58,786 bases of DNA from JBAYGJ01 sp041649335. Lineage in GTDB: Bacteria > Patescibacteriota > Patescibacteriia > UBA10025 > JAHIVO01. Position 1 is the stretch's first letter, and each line of letters opens with the position of its first letter. Location: assembly GCA_041649335.1 (NCBI GenBank), contig JBAZNF010000004.1, forward strand, positions 1-58,786, in the 5' to 3' direction. The position numbers and the translations under genes are program-made. Shown piece after piece: positions 49,195 through 56,955 of this stretch. The notes under the pieces were generated by a model, which was not told the origin of the DNA, ran no database searches, and saw only the letters and a program-made list of their open reading frames with translations.

Positions 49195-49335
49195 ATATGC
49201 ACCAGCACTATACTCACAACCAATTTCCGCCGAGCCAACAGGAACCCAATTCCTCTTGGCCATTTGATGCTGCATAATAATATTTCGAAAATAAAGTAAA
49301 CGCATCAGTAATCCGGCCACAGAGGCCGGTTTTTT
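49195..49335 (+). ncRNA. Candidate small RNA or attenuated leader
   Basis: About 140 bases lie between a strong promoter and a strong terminator hairpin. An 11-pair stem with one C-C mismatch is visible: GCCAACAGGAA (from about 49225) with TTCCTCTTGGC. A GATGC/GCATC pairing follows, then CCGGCC-ACAGA-GGCCGG and T6 (49313-49335). There is no open frame with a ribosome site inside. It matches no RNA family I know. It may be a free small RNA or the leader of the next gene. Confidence 0.45.
49313..49335 (+). terminator. Terminator between promoter and 72-residue gene
   Basis: CCGGCC (49313-49318) and GGCCGG (49324-49329) are followed by six T residues, 46 bases before the ATG at 49382. Confidence 0.85.
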
Positions 49336-49381
49336 GGTATGCAAAAAATTGAACTTTACCACAATCCCCCAGGAGGAAACG

Positions 49382-49600
49382 ATGAACGCTGAAAACCTGA
49401 CCAAGCTGCAGACTCACGAATTGATCGACCTGCTCTGGCTGCCGAAACGTATCAGCAGTGCTGATGAGGAAATCCTCGTCCTGGCCGAACTGGGTGCCCG
49501 GCATCTGACGCCAAAACAAAAAGCGCTGGTTCGCCGCCTCATGCCAGTCAGCCGCCGCCAATACGATTACCGGGCAACATCGCAAAACGATACTGCCTGA
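49382..49600 (+). CDS. Small soluble helical protein of unknown function
   Basis: The 72-residue protein has a strong CAGGAGG ribosome site six bases before ATG 49382 and a perfect terminator after it. The upstream ATG at 49334 lies in the terminator and lacks such a site. Predicted helices are LTKLQTHELIDLLWL and SADEEILVLAELGARHL, followed by LTPKQKALVRRLMPVSRRQYDYR. The basic end could bind nucleic acid, but no family is recognised. A terminator hairpin separates it from its only clear promoter, so attenuation is possible. Confidence 0.65.
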   Translation: MNAENLTKLQTHELIDLLWLPKRISSADEEILVLAELGARHLTPKQKALVRRLMPVSRRQYDYRATSQNDTA

Positions 49601-49620
49601 AGCACAACGTTCTTTCCGTC

Positions 49621-49653
49621 AAAAAACGGTTACCCTGAGGTAACCGTTTTTTA
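49621..49653 (+). terminator. Terminator of the 72-residue gene
   Basis: AAAAAACGGTTACC pairs with GGTAACCGTTTTTT around CTGA, a perfect hairpin with A and T ends usable on both strands. Confidence 0.9.
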
Positions 49654-49690
49654 AAATTCAAGTTTTTTTATTAATCATCCCCCCATTGTT

Positions 49691-49813
49691 GCGAGACCCT
49701 GAGTCGAACCAAGATTGCATGATTCAGGTTGTCCGGCGAAGCTTTAGCGGAGTGGGAAGTCATGTGTCCTTCCATTCCCGCCCAAAGGGCGGGTCCGCCT
49801 CTGTCTGAAGACG
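49691..49813 (-). pseudogene. Interrupted tRNA-Gln copy
   Basis: TCGAACCAAGATTGCATGATTCAG (24 bases, shown here in two parts: TCGAACCAAGATTG at 49704, CATGATTCAG at 49718) is identical to part of the intact tRNA-Gln at 49849. After it, 30 foreign bases (49728-49757) interrupt the copy in the anticodon loop, and AGTCATGTGTCCTTCCATT (49758-49776) continues the tRNA with two mismatches. A second foreign block with a CCCGCCC/GGGCGGG hairpin follows (49777-49808). Acceptor and T stems no longer pair, so the copy is not functional. Confidence 0.65.
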
Positions 49814-49848
49814 TACAACTTTATTGAAGTTAAACTTCTTTCACAGAG

Positions 49849-49919
49849 CTCCGAGGCTTGGAATCGAACCAAGATTGCATGATTCAGAGTCATGCGTCCT
49901 ACCATTAGACGACCTCGGA
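49849..49919 (-). tRNA. tRNA-Gln (anticodon CTG)
   Basis: All stems form: acceptor TCCGAGG/CCTCGGA with discriminator G, D arm GTC/GAC, anticodon stem CATGA/TCATG with loop CTCTGAA, and T arm CTTGG/CCAAG with TTCGATT. The anticodon CTG reads CAG. CCA is not encoded. The acceptor helix continues into the flanks, with leader TCTTTCACAGGGC complementary to trailer GCTCTGTGAAAGA (one G-U), so the precursor would have a helix of about 20 pairs. Confidence 0.95.
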
Positions 49920-49951
49920 GCCCTGTGAAAGAGATAGTTTATAACGCAAGT

Positions 49952-49980
49952 ATAGTACAAAAAAATCGTCCGGTTAACAA
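49952..49980 (-). promoter_or_regulatory. Promoter of tRNA-Gln
   Basis: TTGTTA (49975-49980) and TACTAT (49952-49957) are spaced by 17 bases on the minus strand, placing the start about 25 bases before the tRNA. Confidence 0.6.
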
Positions 49981-49996
49981 GCCCTATCCGTTCCAG

Positions 49997-51565
49997 TTAC
50001 TCTTTATTGGCGATGGCGCCGCCAAACACCTGCATAGCCTGGTCCAAAATGCTTCCGCCCTCGCCCTCCGGCTCGGCCGGAATGAGCTTGCTGAATTCGT
50101 CGGTAGGCAGTACCACCGTAGCCAGAGTCAATCTCTCGCCGAACAGGCCGGCACAGGCGTCTTCGACAATCGAGCGGATGGACCGTTCTTTCATGCGCTC
50201 GGCGTGCAATCTATGCTGGAATGCCACCACTAACTGATCCCCATCCACCTTGTATGGCTGGCCTGTTTTCAGGGATAATCCGGCTGAGTGGTTATTCTGG
50301 CGTACGGCATTAACCACGTCGTTCCAGGCCTTTTGGACGTGTTCAAGACTGACTTTTATGGCCCCTTTCTTTGGTGCTGGCGAGACGGTTGGTTTAGAAG
50401 CAGTTTCAGATTTTACTGTGGGATGACTGCTTGCCGGCGGCTTGGCGCTTGGCGGAGACATAGGTTCGTCTGGTTGCTGGGTACACAATTCCACAACCGC
50501 CAATTCCAACGGCAGCTGGATAATCTGGCTATAGCGTGCCTCGCGACTCTTTGACAATAATGTTTCGATAATTTCTACCAACCGGGCAACCGTAGTCTGT
50601 TCGGTCAGCTGTTCAACTTCAGTTAAAATTTCTTTGCCTAACTCCAAATTGTCCAGCTCAACCGTGGAACGGCTTATTTTGTACATCAAAATTTTACGGA
50701 AAAATTCCACCGTGTCACGGGTAAAATCCATGATGTTGATCCCCTCATCCACCAGGCGGTTGATGACCGTCAGACCGCCAGCCGCGTTCCGGCTGACCAG
50801 AGCCCGGTAAAATTCTAGAATCAATGAAAAATTTGATCGCGGTATAATCAGCGAAGCTGATTCCATCGTCACGTGTTTTTCGCCAAGCGACAGCAACTGC
50901 CCAAGAAGCACTTCCGCGTCGCGGACCGAACCTTCGGCCCGGCGAGCCACGACATGCAGGACATCCTCATCTATATCTACCTTCTCCTCTTTGGCAATGA
51001 AGCGTAAACGGGTCAATAAATCTTCCACGCTCACCCGCTTGAAATCAAAACGCTGGCAGCGTGAAATGATGGTTTCCGGGACACGATGGATCTCGGTCGT
51101 CGCCATGATGAAGATGACGTGGTCCGGCGGTTCTTCCAGCGTTTTTAACAGGGCATTAAAGGCCGAAATGGACAACATGTGCACTTCATCGATGATGAAT
51201 ACTTTATAGGCAAATCGCTGGGGAGTGAAGCGCGCATTCTCGATGATGTTTTCCCGGACATTATCGACCCCCGTATGCGATGCCGCATCGATTTCTATCA
51301 GGTCCAGCGCCCGGCCGGCGGCAATCTCCTTGCAGGCGTCACAGGTACCGCACGGCTCGTTTTTTTTCTGCTTCTGGCAGTTGACTGTCTTGGCCAGCAA
51401 CCTGGCCATGGTCGTCTTGCCGACGCCGCGCGGACCGGAAAAAAGGTACGCATGGGCGATGCGCTGATGTTCAACCTCATTCTGGAGGGTAACGACAATC
51501 GGCCGCTGGCCGACTATTTCACTGAACCGCTGAGGCCGGAATTTTCGGTAAATTGCTTGTGACAT
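49997..51565 (-). CDS. dnaX: DNA polymerase III gamma subunit (short DnaX)
   Basis: The 522-residue clamp-loader ATPase has YRKFRPQRFSEIVGQ (about 6-20), Walker A GPRGVGKTTMARLLAKTVNC (about 43-62), the four-cysteine zinc site CGTCDACKE, Walker B VFIIDEVHMLS (about 117-127) and sensor 1 in FIMATTEIHRVP. Domain III and a Pro/Ser linker (about 360-400) follow, then a small C-terminal domain. ATG 51565 (MSQAIYRK) aligns with other DnaX; the longer frame adds MIWRFFI. The alpha- and DnaB-binding tau extension appears short or absent. Confidence 0.93.
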   Translation of the reverse strand: MSQAIYRKFRPQRFSEIVGQRPIVVTLQNEVEHQRIAHAYLFSGPRGVGKTTMARLLAKTVNCQKQKKNEPCGTCDACKEIAAGRALDLIEIDAASHTGVDNVRENIIENARFTPQRFAYKVFIIDEVHMLSISAFNALLKTLEEPPDHVIFIMATTEIHRVPETIISRCQRFDFKRVSVEDLLTRLRFIAKEEKVDIDEDVLHVVARRAEGSVRDAEVLLGQLLSLGEKHVTMESASLIIPRSNFSLILEFYRALVSRNAAGGLTVINRLVDEGINIMDFTRDTVEFFRKILMYKISRSTVELDNLELGKEILTEVEQLTEQTTVARLVEIIETLLSKSREARYSQIIQLPLELAVVELCTQQPDEPMSPPSAKPPASSHPTVKSETASKPTVSPAPKKGAIKVSLEHVQKAWNDVVNAVRQNNHSAGLSLKTGQPYKVDGDQLVVAFQHRLHAERMKERSIRSIVEDACAGLFGERLTLATVVLPTDEFSKLIPAEPEGEGGSILDQAMQVFGGAIANKE

Positions 51566-51636
51566 AATAAAAAATCGCCAAATCAAATGCGATTACATTG
51601 TATCCCACTTTTTTTGTTTAGGCAAACCGACCGCTA

Positions 51637-52266
51637 TTACGAGCTCAATTCCTCAATATCCTCAACCGTTTGAGGAGCCTTTTCGGCCGGGGAAACCTGA
51701 GGCGCAACCCCGTCTGCCGGGATTTTTATGATATTTTCCACTGCTGCCCAGTCGCTGTCCTTGTCTTTTGGCGTCAAAATGACCACCTCATCGCCCGCTT
51801 CGCCTTTGAAGTACGTAATACTGGCCAGGAGGACCTTAAATGTTTTGTCTCCGACGATAACCCGGTATTCGTCGGTCGCTTCGTCACGGGCCAGTAAACC
51901 AACCAAACGGTTTCGCTCGACTGGTCCGATTTGCTTGTACATAAATGACCCGTCAGCCATGATAGTTAGCTTCAACGTATCTCCCAGGACCAATTTTGAC
52001 TTAGATGCGTAATTGGCCGGGATACTGTACTGCTTCCCGTCCGGGCCGACCATATTCTGCCCGTCAAATACACCTTCGATGATTTTTTCGCTGCCGGTAG
52101 CCACCACTTTGCCAACTTCTTTCACCTTTTCAGCGACATCTGGCGACACTTCGTCGTCGCCGACCATCCCGCGCAAAAGCTGCCTGGCGCTCTCCAGGGA
52201 GACGTGGGCGGTTTCAACCAGCTTGTTAATTTGTTGCAGTTTATTTTGTTTCGTCATATTTTTCAT
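51637..52266 (-). CDS. Conserved-looking soluble protein upstream of dnaX
   Basis: The 209-residue product has a helical N-terminal region (LQQINKLVETAHVSLESARQLLRG and VAEKVKEVGKVVATGSEKI) and a beta-rich middle with MVGPDGKQYSIPANYASKSKLVLGDTLKLTI and VIVGDKTFKVLLASITYFKGEAGDEVVIL. The second part reads like two small beta barrels. No signal or membrane segment is present and I do not recognise the family. ATG 52257 is a possible alternative start. It is on the same strand as dnaX, 71 bases upstream of it. Confidence 0.65.
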   Translation of the reverse strand: MKNMTKQNKLQQINKLVETAHVSLESARQLLRGMVGDDEVSPDVAEKVKEVGKVVATGSEKIIEGVFDGQNMVGPDGKQYSIPANYASKSKLVLGDTLKLTIMADGSFMYKQIGPVERNRLVGLLARDEATDEYRVIVGDKTFKVLLASITYFKGEAGDEVVILTPKDKDSDWAAVENIIKIPADGVAPQVSPAEKAPQTVEDIEELSS

Positions 52267-52407
52267 GTTGTGATTTATTTGGGTATGTGGGTTTGTTTTG
52301 TATTTTATCTGCGGTCAGAATGGCTTTTGTATTAGGTTGATTTTACGGGATTTTCCTTTTGTTTTCTGTATATTTTTTACGTACGTAGTGTAGCGCACCC
52401 CGCGTCA

Positions 52408-52944
52408 TTAGTCAACTACGTATTTATAGATCGTCATCCGGTCCGGCTCAGGCTTGTCGACTATCTGCTTCTCGCGATCCGGCAGGGAAAAGCTGTAGGA
52501 AATGATCCTGGTCCCTTTTTTCAATTCGCTTGAAAATTTCGGCGCTAGTTTTTTCATCGCCATCGGCGTTAGGAAACAAAAGATCACGCTAGCCTGGCTC
52601 AGGTCATGGGTCAAAAAATCATTGAACCTAACTTCGACGCGGCGCGACAGCCCGCGGAAAATGATCCTCGCCTTGGTCCACAGATACGGTATCACGGATA
52701 TTTCAAAACCGACCAGCCGTTTGGCCGGTGTGCCGTTTGCCAATGCCACTAATACCCTGCCGTCACCGCACCCCAAGTCGTAGATAATGTCGCACTCCTT
52801 AACGCCCGCCAACCTGATAATCCGGGGGATATCTTTTTTGAAAACTGGCACCCACGGCGCCGCCTTCAGCCCGGCATAGGCCGCCGTCCCGAAAAAAACT
52901 ATGATGCCGAGTAAAATAAGGATAGGTATGATAGCTTCAACCAT
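52408..52944 (-). CDS. Membrane-anchored class I methyltransferase
   Basis: The 178-residue protein begins with a membrane helix (about 5-27). A Rossmann methyltransferase domain follows, with SAM motif I IIYDLGCGDGRVLVALA (about 54-70), an acidic LVGFEIS motif II and the late-strand ASVIFCFLTPMAMKKLAPKF. Length is short for the family and no substrate domain is visible. Similar membrane-tethered proteins have been linked to protein lysine methylation, but that assignment is not secure here. Confidence 0.8.
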   Translation of the reverse strand: MVEAIIPILILLGIIVFFGTAAYAGLKAAPWVPVFKKDIPRIIRLAGVKECDIIYDLGCGDGRVLVALANGTPAKRLVGFEISVIPYLWTKARIIFRGLSRRVEVRFNDFLTHDLSQASVIFCFLTPMAMKKLAPKFSSELKKGTRIISYSFSLPDREKQIVDKPEPDRMTIYKYVVD

Positions 52945-52985
52945 GTGATAATGGTATACCTTTTATCGGATACTTGTCCACTGAC

Positions 52986-55538
52986 TTACATCGCGCGCGT
53001 CCCCACAGCCGGGCCTTGGGCCGGCGTCGGTTCTCCCAGCCGCGAACGTTCCATGATCTCTGCTTCGACTGCTGACCGGTCACGGCCGTATTTCATGCTG
53101 GATAAGCCGACTACCTGTTCGGCCATCCTGGGATCCCCCGGAGTCGGCGGATAGGTCATCATGTTAAACGGTTTTGAGGCGGTATTGTCTATCAACAGCT
53201 TGACGTTGGCCGTGTACATTTCCACATTAATGACGTCATACTCGTTGAACACTGGCTCGAATTCCTTCGCCAGCGTCTCCGCGTCCTCGACCCCGGCCCG
53301 GAAAGCGATAACCGTGCCCGCATTGCCGAATACCGCGTCACGAATTTTTGTATCATTGTTCTCACGGACCAGCTGACTGATGTACTGGTGGGCCATAGTC
53401 AGGTCCAGTCGGTATTTCCGCGCTTCGGACAAAATGGTGGCGATGGAATCGGTGACAAAATTCTGGAACTCGTCGATATACAGGTAAAAATCGTTGCGCT
53501 GGTCCTCGGGGACAGACACCCGCTTCATGGCGGCCATCTGCAGTTTTGAAACGATAATCAGCCCGAGCAGGTTTGAATTCACTTCCCCGGTCGTGCCTTT
53601 TGACAGGTTGACCAGCAGGATTTTTTTCTTGTTCATGACGTCGTCGAAACTAAACCCAGAACGCGGCTGGCCGATAATGTTCCGCATCATCGCGTTCTCC
53701 ACGAACCGTCCGACTTTGGAAATGAGGTACCCGAGCATTTCGGACTTATGGAAATCCGACGTCTTGGCCATTTCCTTTTCCCAGAACGCCCGCACCACCG
53801 GATCCTTCACCTTGCTGAGCTTGTATTTCTGGAATGCCGGGTCAGTGAACATCCGGGGGATTTCAACAATCGTGCCGGGATCCTGCTCGTCTTCCATCAA
53901 CGTCAGCATGACGTTGCGCATGTTATGTTCGAACATCGGGCCGATCATTTCCGGCGGGAATAATTTATAAAAGATGGCAATCATTTCCTGTACGGCAAAA
54001 TCTTTCTCTTCCGGTGTCCGCGCTTCAAGCATGTTCAAGCCGACCGGCCGCTGCATGTCGCCGGGGTTGAAAATAATAACATCATCCGCCCGCTCCTTGG
54101 GGATATGCGGCAAGACGGCGTTGATCAGGTCCCCATGGGGATCCACGACGCCGACGCCTTCACCGTTGATAATGTCCTGGATGATCATGTTGGACAACAA
54201 AACGGATTTACCGGTTCCTGATTTGCCGACTACATACACATGCCGTCGCCGGTCGCCCTTCTTTATAAATACCGGCACCTCGATGCCCCGGTAGACGTTG
54301 CGTCCCAGCAATAAGCCTTCTTTAGGCACATTAACCGGCGCGGCCGCCTTGCGGGCCTGCAGCCAGCGGATATTCGGCGTCTCGGTTTCCGGCAGCGGGA
54401 AATGGTACAAACTGGCCATCTCCTCCGTATTTAAAACGCAACGGAGTTTATTGTTGTAATTCCGGTAAATAAAATCAAAAATGAGCTTGTCCTGCCGCCA
54501 CGGATTTTTTCTCTGGAAGCCATTCCCATATTCATACAGGGAATACTGGCTGAACGAATCGGTTACCCGGGTCATGTACGCCTGCGCTCGTTCCCGCGAC
54601 CGGGCAGACACGATGATGCGTATATTGACGTCCATGCCGGCTTTAGACGTCTTTTCCTCAATGCTTTTGGCGATTTCCTCTTCACGGGGAGACAGCTGCC
54701 GGCGCGCCTGTTCTTCGGCCGGTTTTTTCTTCGGGAAAAACGTACGGAACAGTTCTATGAAAAATCCGCCCACCCCGTTTCGGCCGACCGCCTCCTTGAG
54801 CGTTTTGCCCTGGTGCATTTCCCTCGACACCCGTGCACCCCAATTGTGCCAGTCAGCTTTTGCCGACCTGACGATATATTGGATGGCAATGCCCTCATCC
54901 GGCTCCACTTTCGAGAGCACGTTGGTCAGGGCATTCAGCGGATCAATGTCCAATTGCCGAAACGTGCGGATGGAAAAAATATACGGCTTCTTGAAAATTA
55001 GCGAGGTAGCCACGACCGAACTTTTCGGGCGGAACAGGTTATATTCCGGCACCTCCTCTATTTGCGCCTGCGGATATTGGGCGTGGATATGCTGCTCCAT
55101 ATACGCCTGGAAATATTTCGGCACGACGATATAAAAAGATATCAAACCCTGGTCGGCCACGATCTCCAGGCTGAAGTGGTCAGACCGTCCCCCGACCATG
55201 GCGCCGAGGCCCCGCTGGGCCCGCATGCCGCCTAGTACAGAGAACCACGCTTCCGCAGCGGCTAAAAGCTCGGCCACCGGCCGGACTCCGTCATGTTCGG
55301 TTTCCTTGATGGACGATTCCTTAGGCACCGTGATGAGCAGGATGACTTTCCGGAGCGACTCCGGCACCTGTTTCCCGCGACGCATTTTTAAAAAAAGCAG
55401 GCCGAAACCCGCCAGCGCCACCAACAAAACGGAAACGCCGACTAAAAAAAGCGGGAAACCGGAATTCCCGACTACATCCGTCAACTGGCCGCTCAACCCA
55501 CTGGTCGAGGCTACGGTTGTCGCGAGGACAAACATCAT
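52986..55538 (-). CDS. TraG/VirD4-like membrane ATPase
   Basis: The 850-residue protein has one N-terminal membrane helix (about 28-50), a large unique domain (about 60-400) with two ferredoxin-like stretches and coiled charged parts, and a C-terminal P-loop ATPase. Walker A VVGKSGTGKSVLLSN (about 443-457), VGVVDPHGDLINAVL with the Walker-B-like Asp (about 472-486), LYIDEFQNFVTD (about 671-682) and HQYISQL (about 700) match type IV secretion coupling ATPases. No other conjugation genes are nearby. It is followed by a 182-residue partner gene. A DNA-pumping or secretion role is likely but unproved. Confidence 0.85.
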   Translation of the reverse strand: MMFVLATTVASTSGLSGQLTDVVGNSGFPLFLVGVSVLLVALAGFGLLFLKMRRGKQVPESLRKVILLITVPKESSIKETEHDGVRPVAELLAAAEAWFSVLGGMRAQRGLGAMVGGRSDHFSLEIVADQGLISFYIVVPKYFQAYMEQHIHAQYPQAQIEEVPEYNLFRPKSSVVATSLIFKKPYIFSIRTFRQLDIDPLNALTNVLSKVEPDEGIAIQYIVRSAKADWHNWGARVSREMHQGKTLKEAVGRNGVGGFFIELFRTFFPKKKPAEEQARRQLSPREEEIAKSIEEKTSKAGMDVNIRIIVSARSRERAQAYMTRVTDSFSQYSLYEYGNGFQRKNPWRQDKLIFDFIYRNYNNKLRCVLNTEEMASLYHFPLPETETPNIRWLQARKAAAPVNVPKEGLLLGRNVYRGIEVPVFIKKGDRRRHVYVVGKSGTGKSVLLSNMIIQDIINGEGVGVVDPHGDLINAVLPHIPKERADDVIIFNPGDMQRPVGLNMLEARTPEEKDFAVQEMIAIFYKLFPPEMIGPMFEHNMRNVMLTLMEDEQDPGTIVEIPRMFTDPAFQKYKLSKVKDPVVRAFWEKEMAKTSDFHKSEMLGYLISKVGRFVENAMMRNIIGQPRSGFSFDDVMNKKKILLVNLSKGTTGEVNSNLLGLIIVSKLQMAAMKRVSVPEDQRNDFYLYIDEFQNFVTDSIATILSEARKYRLDLTMAHQYISQLVRENNDTKIRDAVFGNAGTVIAFRAGVEDAETLAKEFEPVFNEYDVINVEMYTANVKLLIDNTASKPFNMMTYPPTPGDPRMAEQVVGLSSMKYGRDRSAVEAEIMERSRLGEPTPAQGPAVGTRAM

Positions 55539-55548
55539 GCGATAAAGG

Positions 55549-56097
55549 TTAGATTTTTTTGTGTTTTTGTTCGTGCAGCGCGATAATCCGGTCGGTCTTG
55601 ATCTTCGCTTCCTGCTCCAGGAAAAACTTGTTCACGCCCGGGATGGCCTTCAGCCAATCGCGGATTAGGTCTAAAATCGATTTGACTTTCACCTTCACGT
55701 CCTGAAGTAAAACTGCAATCTGACTGGCCGTCTCCTCCCCCTTTTTCTGGAATGCCGCCTGTTCTTCGGGATTCATTTGCATGAAAATCTCCTCCAGATG
55801 ATCAGACAAGATAGCCTCAACACGCAGTTCTTCTTCGCTTTTCGGTTGAACGGCAACCGGCTCTTCGGCCGGAGCCGGCGTGACGTACTGGCGGCGCGAC
55901 TGCTCGTCTTCCGTAGCCTGTTCCGGCGCCTGTTCTGGACGAGTTTCTGGCACCTGTTCTGGCGCTGCCTCAACGCCAATTTCGGGCCTTTCTGGCTGAG
56001 GCGCTTGTTCAGGAGTCGTTTCCGCAAAAATATCCTGTACTCCGTGTGGTTCTTTTTCCTGTCTGACCGGTATGGTCTGATTGGCCATAATTTTCAT
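55549..56097 (-). CDS. Acidic repeat protein preceding the TraG-like ATPase
   Basis: The 182-residue protein starts with a disordered acidic Pro/Gln-rich region (about 10-90) made of short PEQAPE-like units, followed by helices (EELRVEAILSDHLEEIF, VLLQDVKVKVKSILDLIRDWLK) and a basic tail ending HEQKHKKI. There is no membrane segment. ATG 56088 (MANQTIPV) is an alternative start. It ends ten bases before the ATPase gene starts on the same strand, so the two are probably one operon and may interact. Confidence 0.65.
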   Translation of the reverse strand: MKIMANQTIPVRQEKEPHGVQDIFAETTPEQAPQPERPEIGVEAAPEQVPETRPEQAPEQATEDEQSRRQYVTPAPAEEPVAVQPKSEEELRVEAILSDHLEEIFMQMNPEEQAAFQKKGEETASQIAVLLQDVKVKVKSILDLIRDWLKAIPGVNKFFLEQEAKIKTDRIIALHEQKHKKI

Positions 56098-56170
56098 TAT
56101 TCCTAATTACAGGCTAAATTATATCATTTTTTCGACAAAAAAGCAAGAATTGCCCAGTGCATAACTACCC

Positions 56171-56199
56171 TTGACACGCCAATGACGGGATGGTATTAT
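56171..56199 (+). promoter_or_regulatory. Promoter of the lipoprotein gene
   Basis: TTGACA (56171-56176) and TATTAT (56194-56199) are spaced by 17 bases. Confidence 0.8.
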
Positions 56200-56255
56200 G
56201 GTTTGTTACTTAATTGGGAAATTGTCGAAAATCGAATAAATGGAGGAATGTAGCC

Positions 56256-56759
56256 ATGTTCCGAAGAATCATGTCCTTTGTTATTGTGGCCGTCTTCATG
56301 ATGGCATTCCAGGGGTGCGGCGCTATGAGACAATGGGGCAATGCCATTGTCGAAGGTGGCGGTTCTGAGTCCTATACCCAAAGTGCGTTTGGCGTTGAGT
56401 TCAAAATGGGTGGCGAGACCCGTTATGGCTCACCAGTCGCAGATCGGGCTCAAGACTATATACTCATGTCCGACGGGGTGAGCATAACCGCCTACCCATA
56501 TTCGCCAGCTAAAGTGCCGAACAGTGGCACCTGGAAAGCGGTGCGGATTCAATGGAACGGCGGGAAAACCGGTTCTGGCATTTTCGTCATCAATTCGAGG
56601 CGAAAAGCAAATACCGATGTTACCCGCATGTACTCCTGCACCATCACCTGGAAACTGTACGTGTACAAAACCGCCGGTGGGAAATCCATCGAAAAACCCA
56701 TCGACGAGTACATTAACACGTACTATGTCGAGATCAAGCATGTCGGTTTGGGAAAGTGA
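56256..56759 (+). CDS. Putative lipoprotein of unknown function
   Basis: The 167-residue product has a signal sequence with a lipobox-like AFQGCG (Cys at about 20) after RRIMSFVIVAVFMM, so it is probably lipid-anchored outside the membrane. The rest is beta-rich (VEFKMGGETRYGS, KAVRIQWNGGKTGSGIFVINS, YYVEIKHVGLGK). TGGAGGAA lies before ATG 56256; the upstream ATG at 56214 has no such site and would hide the signal. It is transcribed alone from a consensus promoter and ends at a terminator. The family is not recognised. Confidence 0.75.
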   Translation: MFRRIMSFVIVAVFMMAFQGCGAMRQWGNAIVEGGGSESYTQSAFGVEFKMGGETRYGSPVADRAQDYILMSDGVSITAYPYSPAKVPNSGTWKAVRIQWNGGKTGSGIFVINSRRKANTDVTRMYSCTITWKLYVYKTAGGKSIEKPIDEYINTYYVEIKHVGLGK

Positions 56760-56824
56760 AAACTCTCCCTCCGATAAGCAGTTACCGAAAGGATGAAACA
56801 TACATCCGATCGGTACAAAAGAAA

Positions 56825-56863
56825 AAAAGGCGCTTCAAAGATTCGTTCTGCGAGCGCCTTTTC
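56825..56863 (+). terminator. Terminator of the lipoprotein gene
   Basis: AAAGGCGCT pairs with AGCGCCTTT with A-rich and T-rich flanks. Confidence 0.75.
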
Positions 56864-56879
56864 TCTTTGCCTGCCACCC

Positions 56880-56908
56880 TTGCCAAAATGCCAAATATGT
56901 GCTACAAT
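56880..56908 (+). promoter_or_regulatory. Promoter of the CorA-like gene
   Basis: TTGCCA (56880-56885) and TACAAT (56903-56908) are spaced by 17 bases. Confidence 0.75.
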
Positions 56909-56955
56909 AACAGTGTTACTGAAAAAAATTAAAACAAAAAACAATAGGAGGACAT

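Noticed and set aside
49691..49813. Functional second tRNA with an intron
   Set aside because: The acceptor and T stems no longer pair, and a 30-base insert is far too short for a self-splicing intron.
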